Below, piece by piece: positions 35,364 through 42,483 of a stretch of 64,000 nucleotides of DNA (position 1 is its first letter; every line of letters begins with the position of its first letter). The notes below the pieces were generated by a model. It ran no database searches and had not been told where the DNA came from. It saw only the letters and a list, made by a program, of their open reading frames with translations. The stretch spans positions 16,302 through 80,301 of the forward strand of contig DASVLP010000062.1 in assembly GCA_036384795.1 (NCBI GenBank). The letters run 5' to 3'. The translations under genes were made by a program, and so were the position numbers. The stretch is from Andeanibacterium sp036384795 (GTDB lineage: Bacteria > Pseudomonadota > Alphaproteobacteria > Sphingomonadales > Sphingomonadaceae).

Positions 35364-37005
35364 CGGCGTCGCCCTCGTGGCTGGGCAGCGGATAATCGTA
35401 CGGCTCGCGCTCGACCACCGGCTGCTCGAGGAAATTGTGCTTCGGCGGCGGCGAGGAGGTGGTCCATTCGAGCCCGGTCGCCCCCCACGGGTTGGCCGGT
35501 GCGCGCGGCCCGTAGAACAGCGACCACACGAGGTAGACCACCGGAAGCAGGTAGCCGAGGGCCAGCAACACCGCCCCGCCCGAGGAGATGTCCTGCAGCA
35601 TCTGGAACTGCGGCGGATAGACGTGATAGCGCCGCGGCATCCCTTCGTAGCCGAGCATGAACAGCGGGAAAAAGGTGACGTTGAAGCCGATCAGGATCGT
35701 GACCGCGGCGACCCGCGCCCAGGCTTCCGAATAGAGCCGCCCGGTGATTTTCGGCCACCAGTAATGCATTGCGCCGAAGAACGCGGTGACCGAACCCCCG
35801 ACCATGATGTAGTGGAAATGCGCGACCACGAAGTACGTGTCGGTCACGTGGACGTCGATCGCCAGCATCGCCAGCATCAGGCCGGTCAGCCCGCCCGCGA
35901 CGAACAGCCAGATGAACCCCAGCGCATAGAGCAGCGGCGCGTTGATCGCGATGTCTCCTTTGTAGAGCGTGGCCGTCCAGTTGTAGACCTTGATCGCGCT
36001 CGGCACAGCGACCGCCACCGACAGGAAGCTGAACACGGCGCTCGCGTAATAGGACTGGCCCGAGACGAACATGTGGTGCCCCCACACGAAGAACCCGAGC
36101 ACCGCGATCGCGATCGAGGCATAGGCGACGAACCAGTAGCCGAAGATTGTCTTGCGCGCGGAAGACGTGATCAGCTCGCTCACCACGCCGAGCGCGGGCA
36201 GGATCATGATGTAGACCGCCGGGTGGCTGTAGAACCAGAACAAGTGCTGGAACAGCAGCGGATCGCCGCCCAGGCGGGGGTCGAACACGCCGATCCCGAT
36301 CACCCGCTCCGCTGCGACCAGCAGCAGCGTGACCGCCAGCACCGGCGTCGCCAGCACGAAGATCAGCGAGGTCGCATAGTGCGACCACACGAACAGCGGC
36401 AGCCGCCCCCAGGTCATTCCCGGTGCGCGCAATTTGTGGATCGTGACGATGAAGTTGAGCCCGGTGAGGATCGAGGAAAAGCCGCTGATGAACACTGCGA
36501 GGATCGCCGCGACCACCGCGCCGTTCGCGTAGACCGAGGAAAGCGGGGTGTAGAACGTCCAGCCGGTGTCGACCCCGCCGGCGAGCATCACGTAGAGCGT
36601 GATCAGCCCGGCGAACACGTAGATATACCAGGAAAGCAGGTTGATCCGCGGGAACGCGAGATCGCGCGCGCCGATCATCAGCGGGATCAGGAAGTTGCCG
36701 AACGTGTTCGGGATCGACGGGATCAGGAAGAACCACACCATGATGATCCCGTGGAGCGAGAACGCGCGGTTGTAGCCCTCGTTGGTCAGCAGATCTCCGG
36801 CAGGGGTCAGCAGGTCCATCCGGATCAGCGCCGCGGCGATCGCGCCGATCAGGAAGAAGAAGCTGATCGAGAACAGATAGAGCAACGCGATCCGCTTATG
36901 GTCGGTGGTGAAGAACCACGAACGCAAGCTGTGCCCGGCTGCAAGATAGCTCGGATGGGCTTCCTCGGGCGGGTTTTCCCAAGCATCGTGGGCTGTGTCG
37001 GTCAC
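35356..37005 (-). CDS. ctaD: Cytochrome c oxidase subunit I, A2-type
   Basis: 549 residues, 12 to 13 membrane helices. Heme and CuB ligands are in place: FSLHGIIMVWFFLIP (low-spin heme His), FYSHPAVYIMILPALG (CuB His with cross-linked Tyr), FVWGHHMFVSG (the His pair), and VVAHFHYIMVGGSVTAFFGA (both heme His). The Glu of the D-channel (HPEVY) is absent and YSHPAV is found instead, the defining mark of A2-type heme-copper oxidases such as those of Rhodothermus and Thermus. It reduces oxygen and pumps protons. GTG 37005 overlaps the subunit II stop. Confidence 0.95.
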   Translation of the reverse strand: MTDTAHDAWENPPEEAHPSYLAAGHSLRSWFFTTDHKRIALLYLFSISFFFLIGAIAAALIRMDLLTPAGDLLTNEGYNRAFSLHGIIMVWFFLIPSIPNTFGNFLIPLMIGARDLAFPRINLLSWYIYVFAGLITLYVMLAGGVDTGWTFYTPLSSVYANGAVVAAILAVFISGFSSILTGLNFIVTIHKLRAPGMTWGRLPLFVWSHYATSLIFVLATPVLAVTLLLVAAERVIGIGVFDPRLGGDPLLFQHLFWFYSHPAVYIMILPALGVVSELITSSARKTIFGYWFVAYASIAIAVLGFFVWGHHMFVSGQSYYASAVFSFLSVAVAVPSAIKVYNWTATLYKGDIAINAPLLYALGFIWLFVAGGLTGLMLAMLAIDVHVTDTYFVVAHFHYIMVGGSVTAFFGAMHYWWPKITGRLYSEAWARVAAVTILIGFNVTFFPLFMLGYEGMPRRYHVYPPQFQMLQDISSGGAVLLALGYLLPVVYLVWSLFYGPRAPANPWGATGLEWTTSSPPPKHNFLEQPVVEREPYDYPLPSHEGDADG

Positions 37006-37946
37006 TGTTTCAGCCCCTCGTGGTTCGATTTGAGGAACGCGACGAGGTCGTTCACCTCGTCGGTATCGAAAGTGTTGGCGTAAGACGGCATGATCGCCCG
37101 GAAGCCGGCGGCGACCTGCTTGTTGGGCAGCAGGATCGCGTCGCGCAGGTATTGGTCGTCAACCACGGTCTTGCTGCCGTCGTCGAGCGGGATGCGCTTG
37201 CCGAAGATGCCGGGCAGCCGCGGCGCGACATGGCCGCCGACCTGGCCATGGCAGGCCGCGCAGCCGCTGGTCTGGAACAGGCGCAGCCCGCGCTGCTCGG
37301 GCGTCTCGCCGCCGCTGGCGGTGCGCGCCGCGAGCCAACCCGCGTAGTCGGCGGCCGTCATCACGACCAACTTGCCGCCCATCACGCTGTGATCCGCGCC
37401 GCAGAATTCGGCGCAACGCAGCGGGAACGTGCCGGTCTCGTCGGCGGTGAACCATTCGCTCGTATAGCGCCCCGGCAGCACGTCCTGCTTGATCCTGAAG
37501 TTTGGCAGGTAAAGGCTGTGGATCACGTCTTGCGAGGTCATCACCAGCCGGATCGGGGTGCCGACGGGCACATGCAGGTCGTTGATCTCGCGCGGGCCCT
37601 GGGCGTGCTGGAACTTCCACATCCACTGCTTGGCGACGACGTTGACCGTCATCGCGTCTGTCGGCGGGTGCTGCAGGTCGAGAAACAGCGAAAGCGCCCA
37701 GACGTAGAACCCCATGATCAGCAGGAACGGGATCGCCGACCAGCTCGTCTCGAGCCACACGTTACGGTCTTGCGCGTGCACGCGGTTGATCTGGCGCTCG
37801 CGGCGATAGCGCCAGGTGAACCAGATCGTCAGCACGAACACCGGCAGCGAGAGCAGCCACACCAGCGCGCCGAACGCGGCGATCAGCACGTCGACTTCGT
37901 GGGCATGGTGCGATGCCGCGATGGGCCAGAGCTGGACGGAGTTCAC
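37002..37946 (-). CDS. ctaC: Cytochrome c oxidase subunit II with fused cytochrome c (caa3)
   Basis: 314 residues. Two membrane helices (about 20-40, 65-85) precede the cupredoxin domain with the CuA site CAEFCGADHSVMGG, followed by a C-terminal monoheme cytochrome c domain (CAACH, with the distal Met in AIMPSYANTFD). The fusion defines caa3 oxidases, where electrons can come straight from a membrane donor complex. The start GTG 37946 overlaps the Sco gene stop (GTGA) and has GGAGGG before it. No lipobox or cleaved signal is evident. It would accept electrons from the ActE or ActA hemes of the upstream complex. Confidence 0.95.
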   Translation of the reverse strand: MNSVQLWPIAASHHAHEVDVLIAAFGALVWLLSLPVFVLTIWFTWRYRRERQINRVHAQDRNVWLETSWSAIPFLLIMGFYVWALSLFLDLQHPPTDAMTVNVVAKQWMWKFQHAQGPREINDLHVPVGTPIRLVMTSQDVIHSLYLPNFRIKQDVLPGRYTSEWFTADETGTFPLRCAEFCGADHSVMGGKLVVMTAADYAGWLAARTASGGETPEQRGLRLFQTSGCAACHGQVGGHVAPRLPGIFGKRIPLDDGSKTVVDDQYLRDAILLPNKQVAAGFRAIMPSYANTFDTDEVNDLVAFLKSNHEGLKQ

Positions 37947-38710
37947 GCCGCCCTCCGCTTTCGCGCGAAGTGGATGATCAGCCCGATCCCGAGCACGGTT
38001 GCAATGCCCGCGAGGCGCAGGATCTTCATGATCGATGCGGTGTAGCGGCCGGTTTCCGGATCGTAATGAAAGCAGATCAACAGCAGTTGCTGCGTCCAGC
38101 TTCCGACATGGTCTTCGCGCGCGGCCTGAAGCGCCTGGGCGAGCTCGCCCGGATCGGGCGAAAGGCCGTAGAACCAGCGCGACAGTTTCCCGCCGGGCGT
38201 AATCACCGCGAAGGCCGCCGCGTGGGCGTATTGGCCGATCCGCGCGTCCCACGCGTAATGGTAGCCGAGGGCATCGGTCACCTGGTGGATCGCCGGGGCC
38301 GGACCGGTGAGCGCGTAAGTGCTGGGGGGCAGCTTGCGCCCGGTTTGCGCAGCGACCCGGGCGAGATCGTCCCTCGCCTGCGCCGGCCCTTCCTTCGGGT
38401 CGATGCCGAATGCGACGGTTGCGAACGGTGCGGTGCCCGGGGGCAGGGCGGCAATCGCCTTGGTCACCCCCGCCAGTGTCACGCTGCAGAAATTGGGGCA
38501 CTCGTGCAGGACGGGTACCAGCACCATCGGCTTGCCGTCCGCCAATTGCTTCAACGTGACCGGCTTGCCGTCGCGATCGAGGAACGTGCCGTTCAGCGGG
38601 ATCGCCGCGCCCGGTCGCTTGTCGATCCGCGCTTCGTGGAAAGGGTCGAACTGCTGGGCGGCGGCGGGGGCGGCGATCGCGAGCAGGATAAAGGCGAAAA
38701 GGCGGATCAT
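37943..38710 (-). CDS. SCO1/SenC copper chaperone with C-terminal anchor
   Basis: 255 residues. A signal peptide (MIRLFAFILLAIAAPAAAQQ) precedes a thioredoxin-like domain with the copper-binding HECPNFCSVT (CxxxC) and distal His in YAHAAAFAVI. Unusually, a C-terminal membrane helix follows (IATVLGIGLIIHFARK), so the protein is anchored at its C terminus. Sco delivers copper to the CuA site of subunit II, encoded next. It overlaps both neighbours by ATGA/GTGA. Confidence 0.9.
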   Translation of the reverse strand: MIRLFAFILLAIAAPAAAQQFDPFHEARIDKRPGAAIPLNGTFLDRDGKPVTLKQLADGKPMVLVPVLHECPNFCSVTLAGVTKAIAALPPGTAPFATVAFGIDPKEGPAQARDDLARVAAQTGRKLPPSTYALTGPAPAIHQVTDALGYHYAWDARIGQYAHAAAFAVITPGGKLSRWFYGLSPDPGELAQALQAAREDHVGSWTQQLLLICFHYDPETGRYTASIMKILRLAGIATVLGIGLIIHFARKRRAA

Positions 38711-39075
38711 TGCGCGCCGCCTCCGCCTTGCCGCTCGACTTGCTCCATCGCCGCCTCGATCCTGGCCGGGTCGAGGTGACTGCGCGCCTCGGCCTCGACC
38801 TCGCGGCGGTGGCGGACCGGATCGGCGAGCAGCGGCGGCAGGCTTGGATGGGTGAACAGCGGCGCTTGGGGATAGTGCATGACGATGCCGTGCCGCGCGT
38901 CGAGCGCCTCGATCGTGCCGGCGGCAAGGCCGAGGCCGATCGGCACCAGGGAAAGGAACGCCGCCGCCACCGCGACCACGTGGGCGGGAGGGGCATCGCG
39001 GTGTTCCTGGTGCGGCCCTTCCTCGGGCGGCGGCGCTTTGGCGCGCTGAGGATTCGTCTTTGGATGGAGCGCCAT
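38707..39075 (-). CDS. Small single-pass protein of the ACIII-caa3 operon
   Basis: 122 residues: a hydrophilic Pro-rich N terminus, one membrane helix (VVAVAAAFLSLVPIGLGLAA, about 33-54), then a periplasmic stretch with ADPVRHRREVEAEARSHLDP. No family was recognised. AAGGAGGCG before ATG 39075 and 1-4 nt overlaps show it is a real operon member. It sits where some ACIII operons carry the small membrane subunit ActG, so it may be an ActG analogue, but sequence identity with ActG cannot be claimed. Confidence 0.65.
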   Translation of the reverse strand: MALHPKTNPQRAKAPPPEEGPHQEHRDAPPAHVVAVAAAFLSLVPIGLGLAAGTIEALDARHGIVMHYPQAPLFTHPSLPPLLADPVRHRREVEAEARSHLDPARIEAAMEQVERQGGGGAQ

Positions 39076-40115
39076 CAACGCGCCTCCTTCGGCATGCGCG
39101 AACGGATGCGGCGGCGCAATGCGCCGGGCAGCAGCGCCAGCCCGACGAGCGCAAGCCCGGCCGAGGAGAGCCAGAATGCAATTACCGCCGGCGTGCCGAA
39201 TTGCGGCAGCGTGACCCACGCCATCTCACACGCCTTGCCGAGCAGAATCGCCGCGGCGAACGCGCGCAGCGCCACGCTGGAGTTGCGCAGCTTCGCGAAC
39301 AGCAGCGCGAACAACGGCACCCCGCTCAGCACGCCCCAGGTCCACAGCAATGCGCCCCAGCCATCGGTGCCACGTTCGATGTACCATTTGGCGGCATCCG
39401 GCAGATTGCTGGAATAGCTGATGAAATAAGGCAGGAACTCGATGTAGGCCCACAGCAGCAGCAACGTGAACAACAGCCCGCCGAGCACGCCGGGACGACG
39501 AGGCGGCCGGCCGATCGACAGGCGCAACAGCAGCAGGGCGCAGAACGCGACCATGAACTCGCGCTCCAGGAATTGCAGTCCGAACGCCGATGATGCGAAC
39601 TTCGGATCGAGCGACATCAGCCACACGAACGCGGCGAGCAGCGCGAGGACCGGCAGCAGCACCAACCCGCCGCCGGCAGTCGGTCCAGGGGCGCGCCGTC
39701 GACGCATCCGTGCGCCGAGCCACCACAGCGCAGCGAAACGAACGACGGTCAGCAGTACGAAGAAGGCCGGGCTCAGCATGACCTGCTGAAGGCCCGTCAG
39801 CTCGACCGGCTGAAGCCAGGGATAGATCGCACCCATTCCGATCAGCACCGGCAGGAAAACGAGCGCGGCCCACGGCGTCAGCAGCGTCGCCGCTTCGGTC
39901 GAAAGCCGCAGCTCCTCGCCCCACGCGCCGGGGATCAGGCGCATCATCATCTCGAGATACAGCGCGCCGAACGGCACCGCGCTGAACAGCACTGCGGCGC
40001 CGAGCCACCCGGCCATCGCGCCGGGCAGCACGACGGCCGTCAGCAGCCCGGCGAGCGTCAGGACGGCGCCGGCTATCAGCGGCACGCCGAGGCGGGGCAG
40101 GGGTCGTCTAGCCAT
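39075..40115 (-). CDS. actF: Alternative Complex III subunit ActF
   Basis: 346 residues, about ten membrane helices. Segments such as AGWLGAAVLFSAVPFGALYL, LSPAFFVLLTVVRFAALWW and YIEFLPYFISYSSNLPDAAK (with WYIERGTDGW just after) match the quinol:cytochrome c oxidoreductase membrane subunit (ActF). In ACIII, ActC and ActF form the membrane core around the quinol site and possible proton paths. It overlaps actE by 8 nt. The name relies on those motifs and on the gene order actABCDEF. Confidence 0.85.
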   Translation of the reverse strand: MARRPLPRLGVPLIAGAVLTLAGLLTAVVLPGAMAGWLGAAVLFSAVPFGALYLEMMMRLIPGAWGEELRLSTEAATLLTPWAALVFLPVLIGMGAIYPWLQPVELTGLQQVMLSPAFFVLLTVVRFAALWWLGARMRRRRAPGPTAGGGLVLLPVLALLAAFVWLMSLDPKFASSAFGLQFLEREFMVAFCALLLLRLSIGRPPRRPGVLGGLLFTLLLLWAYIEFLPYFISYSSNLPDAAKWYIERGTDGWGALLWTWGVLSGVPLFALLFAKLRNSSVALRAFAAAILLGKACEMAWVTLPQFGTPAVIAFWLSSAGLALVGLALLPGALRRRIRSRMPKEAR

Positions 40116-40647
40116 CGGGCTGTTGGCCCTGGAAGGGTCGCTGGGCCCGCTCGCGCTGCTGCCAGTCGTCGCCGACCGGCTGCGCGGCCTGCAGCACGCG
40201 AACCCATTCGACGATCGCCCAACGGTCCTGCGGCGGAACCCGGTCGCCGTAGGAATACATGATCCCGTAGCCGTTGGTGATCACGTCGAAGATCGTCCGG
40301 TCGTCGAGCGCGCGCTTGTCCGCGGCGAGCAGGTTGGGCGGATGCGGGAACCCGCGCGAGGCGACCACTCCGTTCCCCCGGGCGTCCTCGCCATGGCACA
40401 CGGCGCAGAAGATATCGAACCGCTGCTGCCCGCGCAGCAGTTCGGCGCGCGTGACAGAGGGCGGCGTTTCGCTGGCCGCGTCGCGCAGCGGCTGGGCGAG
40501 GTCGACCGTGCCTTCGGGCGGCGCCTGCATCGCCTGCCCATTGGGGAACAGCGCGGCGCTTTCGTAATGGTCGTAGCGGGGCTGCTGGACCATGTCCTCG
40601 TGGCACCCGGCGAGCGCGAGCGGAAGGAGGGCGAGGAAGCGCTTCAT
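40108..40647 (-). CDS. actE: Alternative Complex III subunit ActE, monoheme cytochrome c lipoprotein
   Basis: 179 residues. The lipoprotein signal ends LALAGC, lipidated Cys at 15. The typical ACIII start of the mature chain MVQQPRYDHYESAALFPNGQ is present, then CAVCHG for heme c and axial Met (YGIMYSYGDRVPPQDRWAIV). ActE is the likely exit point of electrons toward the oxidase subunit II cytochrome. The start ATG overlaps the actD stop. Confidence 0.9.
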   Translation of the reverse strand: MKRFLALLPLALAGCHEDMVQQPRYDHYESAALFPNGQAMQAPPEGTVDLAQPLRDAASETPPSVTRAELLRGQQRFDIFCAVCHGEDARGNGVVASRGFPHPPNLLAADKRALDDRTIFDVITNGYGIMYSYGDRVPPQDRWAIVEWVRVLQAAQPVGDDWQQRERAQRPFQGQQPDG

Positions 40648-41183
40648 TGAGGCGCTCGGGGAATTTCGATGATCGCTTCGGGCTTGAGGCTCGCCAGCGC
40701 CTTGCCGGCCCCGTCGCGGTCGAACCCCGGGCCGGCCAGCACGGCGAGGAAGAACCGGTCGGGGCGGCCGAGGTTGAACTCCGGCGCCTCGAACACCGGA
40801 TGGTTGAGCCGCGGCAGGCGGTTGGCGACGAGCATCGTGCCGATGCACGCCAGCACCGCGCCGAGCACCATCAACTCGAAGGTGATCAGCATGAACGCGG
40901 GCACCGCCACCAACGGCCGCCCGCCGATCCAGATCGGGAAATCGAGGTTGGTGTAGACCTGCAGCAGGAAGCCGCTCGCCGCGCCGACGATCCCGCCGAT
41001 CAGCGTTGCAGTCTGCACCGCGCTGGTGTGGAAATCGAGCGCTTCGGCCAGCCCCTCGACCGGGAACGGGCTGAATGCGTCGAGCTCGCCGCAATCGGCG
41101 CCGCGCATCGCTTTCGCCGCCTCGACCAGCTTTTCGGGCGTGTCGAATTCGGCGAGCAGGCCATAGAGCTTGGCGTCACTCAC
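40644..41183 (-). CDS. actD: Alternative Complex III subunit ActD (DUF3341)
   Basis: 179 residues starting at GTG 41183. DUF3341 pattern: YGLLAEFDTPEKLVEAAKAM, DAFSPFPVEGLAEALD, two membrane helices (ATLIGGIVGAASGFLLQVYT; AVPAFMLITFELMVLGAVLA) and the C-terminal DRFFLAVLAGPGFDRDGAG. ActD is a peripheral two-helix subunit of ACIII without redox centres. The GTG overlaps the actC stop by 8 nt. Confidence 0.9.
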   Translation of the reverse strand: MSDAKLYGLLAEFDTPEKLVEAAKAMRGADCGELDAFSPFPVEGLAEALDFHTSAVQTATLIGGIVGAASGFLLQVYTNLDFPIWIGGRPLVAVPAFMLITFELMVLGAVLACIGTMLVANRLPRLNHPVFEAPEFNLGRPDRFFLAVLAGPGFDRDGAGKALASLKPEAIIEIPRAPQ

Positions 41184-42483
41184 TCGCGGCCTCCTCGACC
41201 TCGAAGGCGGAGAGCACCGGCAGGAAGCGAATGAACAACAGGAACAGCGTGAGGAACAGGCCCAGGGTGCCCGCGTAAACCGACCAGTCCCAGAAGGTGG
41301 CGTGGAACAGGCCTTCCGAGCTTTCGAGCCAGTCGCGATAGAGCGAGCTGACAACCAGCATGTAGCGTTCGAACCACATGCCAACCGCGGCGCAGGTCGC
41401 GATTACGAACAGCGGGATCGGGCTGGTGCGGATGCGCTTCCACCACAGCAGTTGCAGCGGCCCGAAGTTGAAGAACACCGCGCCCCAGAAGCTCCAGGCG
41501 TAAGGCCCGGTGAAGCGGTCGACCAGGGTCTGGAGCTCATAGCTGCCCGCCCACGCCGAGGTGAGCACTTCGGCGACGTAGCCGTAACCGGTCATCAGGC
41601 CGGTCGCGAGCGTGAGGATGCCGAGCATGTTGAGGTGGCGCTCGGTGACGAGCCCTTGCAGCCCGAGCATTGCGCGCAGCCACACCGTCAGCATCGAAAC
41701 CACCGCGAAGCCCGAGAATGCCGCCCCGAGCACGAAGTAGGGCGGGAACACGCTCGAGGTCCAACCCGGCACGGGCCCGGCAGCGAGCAGGAGCGAGATC
41801 TCCGAGTGGACCGAAACCACCAGCGGCACCGCGATCGCCGCGGTGGTGCGGTAGGCCTGGCGCCAGCGCTTCCAGTGCTTGGCCGAGCCGCGCCAGCCGA
41901 GTGCGAAGATACCGAAGAAAATCGCCCAGCGTTTCTTCTTCGCCCGGTCGCGCGCGCCCGCGAGGTCGGGAATGATGCCGATATACCAGAACAGCACCGA
42001 CACGGTGAGATAGGTCAGCACCGCGAAGAAATCCCACGTCAGCGGGCTCTTGAACTGCGGCCATACGTTCATCGTGTTGGGGTAGGGGATCATCCAGTAG
42101 AACCGCCATGGGCGCCCCAGGTGGATGATCGGATAGATGCCGGCCTGCACCACCGCGAACAGGGTCATCGCCTCGGCGAAGCGGTTCAGCGAATTGCGCC
42201 ATTGCTGGCTCATCAACAGCAGCATCGCCGAAATCAGCGTGCCGGCGTGGCCGATCCCCAGCCACCAGATGTAATTGGCGATCGGGAAGCCCCACCCGAC
42301 CGGGATGTTGTTGCCCCAGATTCCCGGCCCCTTGCCGAACAGGTAGACGACTGAGACGAGAAACAGCGACAACAGGCAGAGCGCGAACAGGAACAGCGCC
42401 CACCAGATTTTCGGGTTGGGGAAATAGGCGGGGATGCGCAGGACGCGCGTCGGATCGCCGTGGGTTTGCGTCTTGCCGCTCAT
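41176..42483 (-). CDS. actC: Alternative Complex III subunit ActC (NrfD family)
   Basis: 435 residues, about ten membrane helices of the NrfD/PsrC family. Signature stretches: WGFPIANYIWWLGIGHAGTL, IIHLGRPWRFYWMIPYPNTM, VPLVVSVHSEISLLLAAGPV and PGWTSSVFPPYFVLGAAFSG. It binds quinol next to the FeS subunit ActB. ATG overlaps the actB stop. No odd features. Confidence 0.95.
   Translation of the reverse strand: MSGKTQTHGDPTRVLRIPAYFPNPKIWWALFLFALCLLSLFLVSVVYLFGKGPGIWGNNIPVGWGFPIANYIWWLGIGHAGTLISAMLLLMSQQWRNSLNRFAEAMTLFAVVQAGIYPIIHLGRPWRFYWMIPYPNTMNVWPQFKSPLTWDFFAVLTYLTVSVLFWYIGIIPDLAGARDRAKKKRWAIFFGIFALGWRGSAKHWKRWRQAYRTTAAIAVPLVVSVHSEISLLLAAGPVPGWTSSVFPPYFVLGAAFSGFAVVSMLTVWLRAMLGLQGLVTERHLNMLGILTLATGLMTGYGYVAEVLTSAWAGSYELQTLVDRFTGPYAWSFWGAVFFNFGPLQLLWWKRIRTSPIPLFVIATCAAVGMWFERYMLVVSSLYRDWLESSEGLFHATFWDWSVYAGTLGLFLTLFLLFIRFLPVLSAFEVEEAASE

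Noticed and set aside
35356..37005. Loss of the D-channel Glu in COX I as a defect
   Set aside because: YSHPAV is the normal A2-type oxidase motif, so the enzyme is expected to be active.
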